Both the position numbers and the translations under genes were made by a program. From Gammaproteobacteria bacterium (GTDB taxonomy: Bacteria > Pseudomonadota > Gammaproteobacteria > Pseudomonadales > Azotimanducaceae), in the NCBI GenBank assembly GCA_009840305.1, contig VXNY01000028.1, forward strand, positions 62,001-126,000: a stretch of DNA of 64,000 bases, in the 5' to 3' direction. Positions 1-8,041 of this stretch are shown here, piece by piece; position 1 is the stretch's first letter, and each line of letters begins with the position of its first letter. The notes under the pieces were generated by a model. It saw nothing but the letters and a program-made list of their open reading frames with translations. It searched no databases and had not been told where the DNA came from.

Positions 1-368
1 TCTCTTGATTGCGCAGAGATCAAGCGATAAATACCAATACCGAACAATGCTAATACGCCAATATGGCTTAGCCAGAAAAACACGCGACTAAATATCGAAA
101 ATGTAAATCTCCCAGAGATTAGCGTCCCTGTTTCATCCGCTGTCAACCGCGCATAGAGCACCGGTTTACCGAGTATCAAAAATGGAACCCCCACCCGGTA
201 CATCTTGATATTCTCGTTTCGCGAGCGAGCTACTATTTTCTGAGTCTTTCCAGAAAGAGCTTTCACAAGAGAATATTGCTTCAAACGTTTAGTTATTCCT
301 TCCACCGGCACAGTCGTACGTGTTTTTAACTCTATTCCTTTGATCGCGAACTTAATAATTCTTAACAT
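1..368 (-). CDS. Membrane protein of unknown function, C-terminus cut off by window edge
   Basis: Translating the minus strand from an ATG at 368 gives 122 open codons running off the window start, so the 3' end is missing. The N-terminal third is basic and soluble (begins MLRIIKFAIKGIELKTRT). A middle segment, PFLILGKPVLYARLTADETG, is followed by a probable membrane segment around residues 95-117 (FFWLSHIGVLALFGIGIYRL). I do not recognise the family. It is divergent from the helix-turn-helix candidate at 584, across an AT-rich spacer. That it is a real gene rests on the long open frame, the ATG start and the protein-like composition. Confidence 0.55.
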   Translation of the reverse strand, partial: MLRIIKFAIKGIELKTRTTVPVEGITKRLKQYSLVKALSGKTQKIVARSRNENIKMYRVGVPFLILGKPVLYARLTADETGTLISGRFTFSIFSRVFFWLSHIGVLALFGIGIYRLISAQSR

Positions 369-440
369 CATATTTGATTACAACTAACTAAATATAAGTA
401 TTTGGTGTAATTGAATTAGAGTAACAAATTGATCGCCATC

Positions 441-484
441 ACGAAATATTTATACTTAAGTTTTCGTGTTCAATAAATTTGAAC
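441..484. promoter_or_regulatory. Two nested inverted repeats in an AT-rich divergent spacer
   Basis: ACGAAA (441-446) is mirrored by TTTCGT (462-467), and GTTCAA (468-473) by TTGAAC (479-484) with a 5-base loop. They sit in the AT-rich spacer between the divergent genes at 368 and 584, where promoters and operators are expected. The downstream gene may encode a DNA-binding protein, so autoregulation is possible but not shown. Short inverted repeats arise by chance in AT-rich DNA. Confidence 0.25.
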
Positions 485-583
485 AGCACAAAGCTAAAAT
501 AAAACAATTAAAATATATGATAGTAATGAGTTGTTGTAGCAAAAACACCGGTTATTCGATGTTGAAGGAGGGTTGAAATACAG

Positions 584-952
584 ATGGAAGCCAAGACATT
601 TGCGGATTATGTTGCCGATGAGAAAAGTCGAATCTTAGGACTGAAACGAGAATATGAGCAACAAATTAGAGCTGTTGAGGAGCAGATTGCGGATCTTGAT
701 CGACAAATGGTTGCGGTTTTGCAATATGAACGGACGGTCTCCGGTAGTCGCAACGTGTCAGAAAGTCGTCGTACACAAATTTTGAAGTTGGTCAAAGCAA
801 AACCAGGTATTCGACGTAAGGCAATCTGCGAAGAAATGGGTATCGATGTCAAAAGCAACAAAGCACAAAGTGTAAGCGTTGCACTTACGAAACTTGTTCA
901 GGAAGGGGACATTCGACGCGACGATTCTCGTGCTTACTATCCAACCAGATGA
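584..952 (+). CDS. Small protein with coiled coil and winged-helix-like C-terminus
   Basis: This is a 122-residue protein. Residues about 10-50 form a charged heptad-like helix (coiled coil, KREYEQQIRAVEEQIADLDR). Residues about 62-120 look like a winged helix: a basic first helix, a helix with RRKAICEEMGI, an SVSVALTKLVQEG recognition-like helix, and a wing ending RRDDSRAYYPTR. That fits a DNA-binding or phase-variation-type accessory regulator, but I cannot name the family. A strong AAGGAGGG ribosome-binding site at about 564-571 precedes the ATG. It is flanked by an AT-rich spacer upstream and the convergent bTHX gene downstream. Confidence 0.6.
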   Translation: MEAKTFADYVADEKSRILGLKREYEQQIRAVEEQIADLDRQMVAVLQYERTVSGSRNVSESRRTQILKLVKAKPGIRRKAICEEMGIDVKSNKAQSVSVALTKLVQEGDIRRDDSRAYYPTR

Positions 953-991
953 TAGCGCACGTTTTAGTGAAGTCTTAGCCGGCGGAGAAAA

Positions 992-1108
992 CTAACTCTC
1001 GTCAGTGTTCTTTTTGATTGGTGCTGGCTTTTTCTTTTTTGGGCGAGTATTGCCGTTTGTACCCCGGACAATCTTGCCTCGCCGCGTACGTATATCGCCT
1101 TTTCCCAA
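992..1108 (-). CDS. 30S ribosomal protein bTHX (small, TTG start)
   Basis: A 38-residue, very basic product starts (L)GKGDIRTRRGKIVRG and continues to an RPKKKKPAP tail. This matches the bTHX/Thx family pattern (MGKGDKKTxRGKIxxGTxGxxRPKKKK), a small protein bound in the head of the 30S subunit. The start is a TTG at 1108. A Shine-Dalgarno AGGAG at 1120-1116 overlaps the stop codon of the upstream metallo-beta-lactamase-like gene, so translation is probably coupled. The gene is short enough to be missed by length-filtered gene callers. The family match rests on the GKGD, RRGKI and RPKKKK blocks seen directly. Confidence 0.85.
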   Translation of the reverse strand: MGKGDIRTRRGKIVRGTNGNTRPKKKKPAPIKKNTDES

Positions 1109-1118
1109 AGTTTAACTC

Positions 1119-2057
1119 CTAACGTGTTCTTTGCAGTCCCCAACACTTGAGGTCGTCGGGAAGGAGTATTTTACCGGCGAATTCTTTTTGAATTTCTTCC
1201 ACAGAGTGCGCTTCCCGACCTTGGGTTCTCCAGTTCCTTCCCCCTAAGACAATGAAGCGAGGATCAGCACGTTTTGAAATTCTCGCAATTTCTCGAGGTA
1301 GCAGGTATTTTTCAGTATTCGGTCCCACTGTACCAACCGGGAGCGCGTGAGTGAACACAATGATATCTGCGTCCTTCGCAAATTCCGCCAATACATCTTT
1401 GCGATTGCTAAACGCTAATGCGAATACTAGCGAGTGGTCGCCAATGTCTACTCGCCAAGCGAGGGTCGGGACGTCGCCATGGTGTACTGGTATTGCCGAT
1501 AGTTGATAAGTTTCGGTCCCATAGTCTGACCAACGTTTGCGACCTATCGCGAGTATATCCGTACTTCGTATCGAATATCCCATCGTATTAACCGATTTTA
1601 GTACGGGCGCTAACTGCGGGAAAGCGCTATCTTCTCCAAGTAACCTTTCCAAGATTTCGGAAGTTGAAAAGTACTCTTCTGAGCTTTTCGGACCAAACAC
1701 CCACAACGGTTTGTCTCGATAGGCACGAGCAGAACTTCCGATCATCGCGGGGAAGTCAGCGGTTTGATTGATAGTGTTTTGAGTGAGCAGTATTGCATCG
1801 ACATCGCTAAATTTAGCACCACTCTCGTCGAAACGAGTCGACGTTCCTTCGCCAACATTGATCAATAGCGTCGCGACGTTGTCGAGCCACACTATATAGC
1901 TTTCAGTCGCCCGTTTGTTTTGGAGATCAAAATCACCTGAACCTAGGACTTGGAGCCATACACCTTCCTCGCCACAATATTGGACTTGCGAACTTTGACT
2001 CTGAATGGAGTTTCCTAAGAGTAGCAAGACGATAAAGAATATAGCAAATCTGCTCAT
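1119..2057 (-). CDS. Exported metallo-beta-lactamase-fold protein lacking its metal ligands
   Basis: A 312-residue protein with an N-terminal signal sequence (MSRFAIFFIVLLLLGNSIQS). The body follows the RNase Z/arylsulfatase-like metallo-beta-lactamase plan: LQVLGSGDF, then NVATLLINVGEGTSTRF where the first strands lie, then LLTQNTINQTADFPAMI where family members carry HxHxDH. The ligands are replaced by Q, T and Q. The later VHHGDVPTLAWRVDIGD strand pair is kept, but the GDT aspartate motif is ALAFS. It is therefore likely a periplasmic, catalytically dead or repurposed hydrolase. It lies 4 bases after nadE and is coupled to bTHX downstream. Confidence 0.75.
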   Translation of the reverse strand: MSRFAIFFIVLLLLGNSIQSQSSQVQYCGEEGVWLQVLGSGDFDLQNKRATESYIVWLDNVATLLINVGEGTSTRFDESGAKFSDVDAILLTQNTINQTADFPAMIGSSARAYRDKPLWVFGPKSSEEYFSTSEILERLLGEDSAFPQLAPVLKSVNTMGYSIRSTDILAIGRKRWSDYGTETYQLSAIPVHHGDVPTLAWRVDIGDHSLVFALAFSNRKDVLAEFAKDADIIVFTHALPVGTVGPNTEKYLLPREIARISKRADPRFIVLGGRNWRTQGREAHSVEEIQKEFAGKILLPDDLKCWGLQRTR

Positions 2058-2061
2058 AACA

Positions 2062-3987
2062 CTACAGCTGACTGACCTCTTCGATTAGGTGTTTTGGATC
2101 AATTTCGTCGGGCATCCTCCAATCCGTTCGTGGAGAGAGACTAATAGTTCCTACCTTGGGACCCGGTGGTAATGTCGTACGTTTAAACTGTGCCCTGAAG
2201 AAACGATCGACAAAAATCGTCAGGTACAACTTTAAATCGAGAGGTGAGTACCTGTCGGCAAAGGCTAGTTTGGCGAGTTCATAAAGTTTTCGCATGGACG
2301 CTCCATTCCGCATGTAGTTATAGAGAAAAAAGTCTTGAACTTCATAGGGACCCAAGATTTTCTCGGTCTCTTGTGCTATCTCTCCCTCTTTTGGTTCCAG
2401 CAACTCAGGCGAAGAAGGCGTGTTCAAGATTCGTTCTAGCACCGAACGCAGTTTGGTTTTGGCAAACGATTGCGAGTACCAGCGTACGATGCATCGTACC
2501 AATGTCTTTGGTATTCCAACGTTCACGTTGTAGGAACTCATGTGATCTCCGTTGAATGTACACCAGCCAAGAGCGAGTTCTGACATGTTCCCGGATCCCA
2601 CGACGATGCCATCGTGCAAGTTTGCGAGATTGAAGAGAACTTTGGTTCGTTCACGAGCTTGCGCATTTTCGAAAGTAATATCTCGAGCGCCGTCATGTTC
2701 GATGAGTTTTAGGTGTGCGGTTACTGCATCTCTGATGTCCAGTTCCCGATGTTTGATCTTCGCCGCAGCTGTCAGTTCTCGCACTGAAGTCAAGGTATGG
2801 TCCGAAGTACCAAAACTTGGCATCGTTACCGCGATCAGTTCTGCGTTGGTCTGTTCGAGACCTCGCAAAGCCTCTAAACACACTAGGAAAGCGAGAGTAG
2901 AGTCGACCCCACCAGACAATCCGACAACGAGATTTGTTTTGCCTGAAGCTTGCACTCTGCGAGACAGTCCAAGAACTTGAATGTCAAAAATCTCACTCAA
3001 CCTCGCATTCAACTGAATGTCGTCTTGCGGTACGAAAGGCGTTGGATCAATCTTGCGCACTGTATCCGTCAGCGGACCGGTCGGGGATAGTCGGACATCC
3101 ATTATTTCGTCCATGTTTGGAGGAGGAAACGTGGACGATCTTGCCCGTTCAAAAGACACTCGATGAACGTCGCAGTCGACGATTATCTGCTTGGACAGTT
3201 CTGAATACCGTGTCGTTTCGTCTAATAAATCTCCGTTTTCAAACGCTAAGAGATGCCCTCCGTACACAGTATCCTTTGAAGACTCTAGGGGTCCAGCACT
3301 CGCCATAACGTAAGCACACGCGCACTTTGCACTTTGAACGCGCACGAGATCTCGACGATAGGAAGTCTTTGTGACCAATTCGTTACTCGCTGATAGGTTG
3401 AGGATCAATTCAGCACCGTTGGCTGTTAACTTGTTCGACGGCGGATCGGGAACCCACAGATCTTCGCAGATTTCAATACCGAACTTTACATTTCGCCCTA
3501 TAGAAAAGGTTTGATTTGAATCAAGAGTAAACTCCTCTCCGTCAAATTGACCGAACCATTCGATGTCCTTTCCAGAGGTAAACCATCTCCGCTCATAAAA
3601 CTCGCCGTGATTTGGGATTGCGATCTTCGGCACGACACCTACAACTTCGCCTTCTGCACAGACGATCGCACAGTTCAATATCTGTTTCGTAGAACCAAAT
3701 GTCACCGGCGCTCCAAAAACCAAAACTACTTCATTAGTTTGCGACGCGACGTAGCAAATTGCGTCTATGGTGCGCGCGCGTAAATCATGAGTGTAGAACA
3801 GATCTTCGCAACTGTAACCTGTTATTGACAACTCTGGAAACAAAGCGATCGCACACCCGGCTTCGACCAATTCTTGATAGTGCTCGAGATGGATTTCCGC
3901 GTTCGTAAACGGATCGGCAAGCTTAGTTGCCGGAGCAACTGCGCCCACGCGTACAAACCCTATATTTCGATAATCAAAGTCTGACAT
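2062..3987 (-). CDS. nadE: Glutamine-dependent NAD+ synthetase
   Basis: Makes NAD+ from deamido-NAD+ and ATP, using ammonia released from glutamine; a cytosolic enzyme at the last step of NAD synthesis. It has 641 residues in two domains. The N-terminal nitrilase-type glutaminase shows the catalytic triad contexts FPELSITGYS (Glu), VPKIAIPNHGEFYERRWF (Lys) and FGIEICEDLW (Cys). The C-terminal synthetase has the PP-loop LVVGLSGGVDSTLAF and VGSGNMSELALGW. The length and GYSCEDL motif resemble the long, Mycobacterium-type NadE. The ATG at 3987 gives a sensible N-terminus (MSDFDYRNIGFVRVGA). First gene of a leftward operon; divergent from the acyl-CoA dehydrogenase at 4068. Confidence 0.93.
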   Translation of the reverse strand: MSDFDYRNIGFVRVGAVAPATKLADPFTNAEIHLEHYQELVEAGCAIALFPELSITGYSCEDLFYTHDLRARTIDAICYVASQTNEVVLVFGAPVTFGSTKQILNCAIVCAEGEVVGVVPKIAIPNHGEFYERRWFTSGKDIEWFGQFDGEEFTLDSNQTFSIGRNVKFGIEICEDLWVPDPPSNKLTANGAELILNLSASNELVTKTSYRRDLVRVQSAKCACAYVMASAGPLESSKDTVYGGHLLAFENGDLLDETTRYSELSKQIIVDCDVHRVSFERARSSTFPPPNMDEIMDVRLSPTGPLTDTVRKIDPTPFVPQDDIQLNARLSEIFDIQVLGLSRRVQASGKTNLVVGLSGGVDSTLAFLVCLEALRGLEQTNAELIAVTMPSFGTSDHTLTSVRELTAAAKIKHRELDIRDAVTAHLKLIEHDGARDITFENAQARERTKVLFNLANLHDGIVVGSGNMSELALGWCTFNGDHMSSYNVNVGIPKTLVRCIVRWYSQSFAKTKLRSVLERILNTPSSPELLEPKEGEIAQETEKILGPYEVQDFFLYNYMRNGASMRKLYELAKLAFADRYSPLDLKLYLTIFVDRFFRAQFKRTTLPPGPKVGTISLSPRTDWRMPDEIDPKHLIEEVSQL

Positions 3988-4067
3988 GTACCAATTACAA
4001 ATCTATTTCCGACATTAAAATTCCAAGATTCCTTTGTGTTACTGAAATTATTGTCAAAACCAGTGTC

Positions 4068-5183
4068 TTGAACTTCGAGTTTTCCAAAGAACACGATTTA
4101 CTTAGAGAACAAGCCCGTGCGTTCTTGACGCAGCATTGTCCAACCACTGTGGTTCGAAAGATTTTAGAAGGGAATGATCCATTTGATAGAGATTTGTGGA
4201 GAAAAGTAGCAGATTTAGGTTGGCTAGCGACCGTGATACCCGAAGAATATGGTGGGTTGGGACTTAGTTATTACGAACTGGCTGTAATCGCCGAAGAACT
4301 TGGTCGAGTATTAGCGCCGATCCCGTTCTCTTCCTCCGTTTATTTAGCGGCTGAAATAATACTGCGCGATAGTACTCCAGCACAACGTCGAAGATGGTTA
4401 CCACAATTAGCCAACGGAGAAGCGATTGGTACCTTGGCATTTGCTGAGAATCTTGGTCGTCCCTCGCCTCAAAATATTAAGACGGTTGCTAGAAATGGGA
4501 AGATAACTGGACGAAAAATCGCCGTCACAGACGGTGACGTTGCAGATTTTGCGATAGTCCTAGTCCAATCGGAAAAGGGTAACGGAACAAGTCTCTATTG
4601 TGTCGAATCTAGAGAGTTCTCTCACGAAACTGTTGACAGTATCGACCCGACACGATCGCACGCGACGCTCGAATTCCATGACTCATGCGGTGAATTGATC
4701 GGTGCCGATGGCCATGGTTGGGAGATGCTTAATGCGGTGTTCGATCGAGCTGCTGTTCTGTTTGCTTGGGAACAGGTCGGCGGCACGGAAAGTACGCTTA
4801 AGCAGGCTACCGAATACGCCAAGTCTCGTTACGCATTTGGTCGTCCCATAGGAAGTTTTCAAGCGATTAAATACAAACTTGCAAACATGTACGTAAAGCA
4901 CACTCTGGCACGCTCTAACTGCTACTACGGTACATGGACTCTCGCTGGTGACCACGCCGACTTACCTTTAGCCGCAGCGACCTGCCGAGTTAGTGCTATT
5001 CAAGCATACTACTACGCGACAAAAGAAAACATTCAAACACACGGCGGAATGGGCTTTACATGGGAGTTTGACTGCCAGTTATATTACCGGAGAGCAAAAT
5101 TTTTGTCTCTAAATTTGGGTAGCGAACACTGGTGGCAAGATCGATTGATCACAGCACATGAACAGCGAAATTTAGTCGCATAG
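4068..5183 (+). CDS. Acyl-CoA dehydrogenase family protein, probable non-catalytic partner subunit
   Basis: FAD-dependent acyl-CoA dehydrogenase fold, about 371 residues from a proposed TTG start at 4068 (LNFEFSKEHDLLREQARAFL). The frame stays open upstream to an ATG at 3927, but that would overlap nadE by 61 bases and add residues with no family counterpart. The family blocks are present: IPEEYGGLGLSYYELAVIAEELGR, the RYAFGRPIGSFQAIKYKLANM helix and THGGMGFTWE. Where long-chain/isovaleryl-type enzymes have a catalytic Glu in an LxxER motif, this one has VFDRAAVL (Asp). Next to a second dehydrogenase 26 bases downstream, it may be the partner of an alpha2beta2 pair like those of steroid side-chain catabolism. 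Confidence 0.85.
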   Translation: MNFEFSKEHDLLREQARAFLTQHCPTTVVRKILEGNDPFDRDLWRKVADLGWLATVIPEEYGGLGLSYYELAVIAEELGRVLAPIPFSSSVYLAAEIILRDSTPAQRRRWLPQLANGEAIGTLAFAENLGRPSPQNIKTVARNGKITGRKIAVTDGDVADFAIVLVQSEKGNGTSLYCVESREFSHETVDSIDPTRSHATLEFHDSCGELIGADGHGWEMLNAVFDRAAVLFAWEQVGGTESTLKQATEYAKSRYAFGRPIGSFQAIKYKLANMYVKHTLARSNCYYGTWTLAGDHADLPLAAATCRVSAIQAYYYATKENIQTHGGMGFTWEFDCQLYYRRAKFLSLNLGSEHWWQDRLITAHEQRNLVA

Positions 5184-5209
5184 AAACACCGTTGCAGTAG
5201 ATTCGAGTT

Positions 5210-6406
5210 ATGGATTTCAATGACGCACCTGCAGAAGCTAGCTTTCGTAAAGAAGTTAGGGAATGGCTGCACCAGAACGTGCCAACCAAAAACGAACTTA
5301 CAAGTTTAAATGAGATACAGCAGGGTAAGCTCTGGCAACGACGTAAGTTCGATGCCGGATGGGCGTGTATTCGTTGGCCAGCACAGTATGGTGGTCGAGA
5401 TGCATCTGCGATTGAACAGGTGATTTGGGGACAGGAAGAGTCGAAGTACGACTTACCTGTAGATATTTTTGACATTGGGATTGGGATGGCCGCACCGACT
5501 CTGATGCATTGGGGAACCGACCAACAAAAACAACAATATCTACCTCAGCTGGCTTCAGGTGAACACATTTGGTGTCAATTGTTTAGCGAACCGATAGCGG
5601 GCTCAGATCTTGCGGGAATTCGCTCACGAGCCATTCAAGAAGGTGATGTATGGGTGTTAAACGGACAAAAAATCTGGACCTCTGGCGCGCATTACAGTGA
5701 TTTTGGGATCATTGTTGTTCGCACCGATCCAACCGTGCCCAAACATGAAGGTTTGACGTACTTCTTCATAGACATGAACTCGCCAGGCATTGACGTGAAG
5801 CCGATTAAGCAGATTTCTGGCTCGTCGAATTTCAACGAGGTATTCTTCCGAAACGTAAAAATTCCTGATACAAACCGACTTGGTGCAGTCGGACAGGGGT
5901 GGCAAGTTTCGATCACAACACTGATGAATGAACGAGCCGTATTGGGCACTGGCGGTGGCGGTGTAGCATTTAAGAATCTCTTTGAACTTGCGAGTCAATT
6001 AATGATTGAGAATCGACCAGCAATTGACGACTCACAGGTGCGAAGTGCGCTTGCAAATTGGTATTGTCAAGAAAGTGGGTTACGCTATACTGGCTATCGT
6101 GCGATTACCGCTTTATCGCGCGGGGAGACCCCCGGTCCAGAACACTCCATCAGCAAACTCGTTGGGGCGTCAAAGATTCAAGACATGGCGTCATTTGCTT
6201 TAGATTTGTTGGAAATGGCTGGCTCGTTAGCCACTTCGGAACAAGCGCGATACTTTGATTCTTTCTTGAACTCGCCAGGGTATCGAGTTGCAGGTGGCAC
6301 CGATGAAATCATGCTCAATATACTAGCTGAACGAGTTTTAGGATTACCCCAAGAAGTGCGCGTCGACAAAGGGATCCCGTTTAACGAAGTGCCAACAGGT
6401 AGTTAA
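5210..6406 (+). CDS. Acyl-CoA dehydrogenase, probable catalytic subunit of a heteromeric pair
   Basis: A 398-residue flavoprotein that should introduce a trans-2 double bond into an acyl-CoA and pass electrons to ETF. Family blocks: WPAQYGGRDASAIEQVIWGQE, LFSEPIAGSDLAGIRSRA (FAD/substrate region), NGQKIWTSGAHYSDFGIIVVRT and the C-terminal GGTDEIMLNILAERVLGLP. The short-chain-type catalytic Glu (YEGT) is absent (YRVAGGT). A Glu in LMNERAVLGTGG near residue 242 aligns with the isovaleryl-CoA dehydrogenase and ChsE4 base. Together with the upstream gene this looks like a two-subunit enzyme. The substrate is unknown; branched, sterol-like or aromatic acyl chains are possible. Confidence 0.88.
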   Translation: MDFNDAPAEASFRKEVREWLHQNVPTKNELTSLNEIQQGKLWQRRKFDAGWACIRWPAQYGGRDASAIEQVIWGQEESKYDLPVDIFDIGIGMAAPTLMHWGTDQQKQQYLPQLASGEHIWCQLFSEPIAGSDLAGIRSRAIQEGDVWVLNGQKIWTSGAHYSDFGIIVVRTDPTVPKHEGLTYFFIDMNSPGIDVKPIKQISGSSNFNEVFFRNVKIPDTNRLGAVGQGWQVSITTLMNERAVLGTGGGGVAFKNLFELASQLMIENRPAIDDSQVRSALANWYCQESGLRYTGYRAITALSRGETPGPEHSISKLVGASKIQDMASFALDLLEMAGSLATSEQARYFDSFLNSPGYRVAGGTDEIMLNILAERVLGLPQEVRVDKGIPFNEVPTGS

Positions 6407-6463
6407 CTACAATGCTAGGCACGAAATTTGCTTTTAGAATAATCAACAAGTAGGAACTTTGAT

Positions 6464-7408
6464 ATGGAATATGCCATCCCTATAGTCATCGGCTTAATTC
6501 TGCTGTTTGCCCTTGTCATAATTTTGCGTTCTATTCGCATAGTACCACAAGGCTATCACTGGACCGTAGAACGTTTCGGTAAGTTCACCCGAACGATTAC
6601 TCCGGGTTTGAATCTTCTTACTCCGGTCCTTGAAGCAGTGGGCAGGAAATTTAACATGATGGAACAAGTCCTTGACATTCCAGCGCAAGATGTGATTTCC
6701 TCTGATAATGCGCTCGTAACTTGCGACGCAATCTGCTTTTATCAGGTCTTAGATGCGTCCAAAGCAGCATATCAGATCTCAAACTTAGAGCTTGCCACTA
6801 AGAATCTCGTGATGACCAATATACGTGCTGTGGTCGGATCAATGGAACTTGATGATATCCTATCGAATCGAGATCGCATCAATATAGAACTACTGAAAAA
6901 AGTTGATCAAGCCACCGATCCGTGGGGTACGAAGGTCACGCGTATTGAGATTCGAGATGTGTCTCCACCGCACGATTTGGTTCAAGCTATGGCTAGACAA
7001 ATGAAAGCTGAGAGGGAAAAGCGAGCTCAGATACTGGAAGCAGAAGGTGAACGCGAATCCGCAATCCAAGTTGCCGAAGGACAGAAACAGTCAGCAATTC
7101 TTGAAGCAGACGGAGAACTGGAGGCGGCTCGACGCGAAGCTGAAGCACGGGAAAGACTGGCGGAAGCAGAAGCAAATGCCACTCGAATGGTTTCTGACGC
7201 GATTGCACAAGGCGACAACCGAGCGATTAACTACTTCGTTGCACAAAAGTACGTTGATGCATTGGCGGCACTTGCTGCATCTCCAAACAATAAAGTGATG
7301 ATGATTCCATTGGAAGCGGCGAATGTGATCGGCTCGATTGCAGGAATCAGCGACATAGTTAAAGACATGAACAGTGACGAGTCTTCGCAAGGAGGATCAC
7401 GACAATGA
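6464..7408 (+). CDS. qmcA: SPFH/band-7 membrane protein, QmcA type
   Basis: A 314-residue stomatin-like protein. One N-terminal membrane anchor (residues about 4-24, [20 protein letters not shown]) is followed by the SPFH domain ([39 protein letters not shown]). A long Ala/Glu-rich coiled coil (about 180-250) and a conserved [29 protein letters not shown] segment follow. It forms membrane-associated scaffolds linked to membrane-protein quality control in relatives such as E. coli QmcA. The ATG at 6464 follows a TAGGAA site. Its stop overlaps the start of nfeD by 4 bases, a classic coupled pair. Confidence 0.9.
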   Translation: MEYAIPIVIGLILLFALVIILRSIRIVPQGYHWTVERFGKFTRTITPGLNLLTPVLEAVGRKFNMMEQVLDIPAQDVISSDNALVTCDAICFYQVLDASKAAYQISNLELATKNLVMTNIRAVVGSMELDDILSNRDRINIELLKKVDQATDPWGTKVTRIEIRDVSPPHDLVQAMARQMKAEREKRAQILEAEGERESAIQVAEGQKQSAILEADGELEAARREAEARERLAEAEANATRMVSDAIAQGDNRAINYFVAQKYVDALAALAASPNNKVMMIPLEAANVIGSIAGISDIVKDMNSDESSQGGSRQ

Positions 7409-7842
7409 ACAATGTATGGGCACTCGTTTGGTTAGGCGTAGGCCTAGTATTTGGCGTAGCCGAAGTACTGGGGGCAGGCGGTTTTCTTATAGGAATTGCT
7501 GTTGCCGGAGTCGGAATGGCAATTGTTGCATTCCTATTTCCAAACTTAGATGCTGTCTTTCAGATTATTGCTTTTGCGATTACCGCAACAGTGGCAACAT
7601 TCATTTATTACAAGTTTTTTCGAACAACGGACCCTAAACCAAATGTTGAATTGCACGATAAGGTTGGAAACATGGTTGGTACAGAATTCGTAATGGATGA
7701 TGCACTAGACAGACCCGGGCAGATTAGCACACAGATTGGAGACACTCGGTGGTCAGTGCGTTCTAACACCGCGATACCGAAAGGGACTCGAGTGCAGATC
7801 GTCGGAGGCTCTTCAACCATTCTTGACATTGAACCTATATAG
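7405..7842 (+). CDS. NfeD family membrane protein (QmcA partner)
   Basis: A 145-residue protein with two or three membrane segments in the first 75 residues ([58 protein letters not shown]). A C-terminal OB-fold NfeD domain follows, with [30 protein letters not shown] and [21 protein letters not shown]. This is the short NfeD (YbbK-like) form with no protease domain. It partners the SPFH protein encoded just upstream, with a 4-base overlap. It probably tunes QmcA assembly in the inner membrane. Confidence 0.88.
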   Translation: MNNVWALVWLGVGLVFGVAEVLGAGGFLIGIAVAGVGMAIVAFLFPNLDAVFQIIAFAITATVATFIYYKFFRTTDPKPNVELHDKVGNMVGTEFVMDDALDRPGQISTQIGDTRWSVRSNTAIPKGTRVQIVGGSSTILDIEPI

Positions 7843-7893
7843 GTTTAACTCTACACTAGTTAGTGCAATGTGGGACTGATTACGGTCCGACTT

Positions 7894-7911
7894 GACAGCA
7901 GTAATGCTGTC
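7894..7911. terminator. Hairpin between convergent genes, possible weak terminator
   Basis: GACAGCA (7894-7900) and TGCTGTC (7905-7911) form a perfect 7-bp stem with a GTAA loop. It lies 50 bases after nfeD and 130 before the end of the convergent large permease fusion, where transcription should end in both directions. There is no clean T-run; the following bases are TTAGTCTGTTGTGTT. Rho-independent activity is therefore uncertain. Confidence 0.35.
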
Positions 7912-8041
7912 TTAGTCTGTTGTGTTCTCAGTCTCGAATCTCGACCAGAAACTTTTAGCTATTCAACAAGTCCTCTGTAGCGGTAATTCTCAAGACTAGG
8001 CAAACCGAGCAAGCCTCGTACTACGACTTCACATCTCAATT

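Noticed and set aside
3927-4067. Upstream extension of the first acyl-CoA dehydrogenase to an ATG at 3927
   Set aside because: It would overlap the divergent nadE start and adds residues with no family counterpart.
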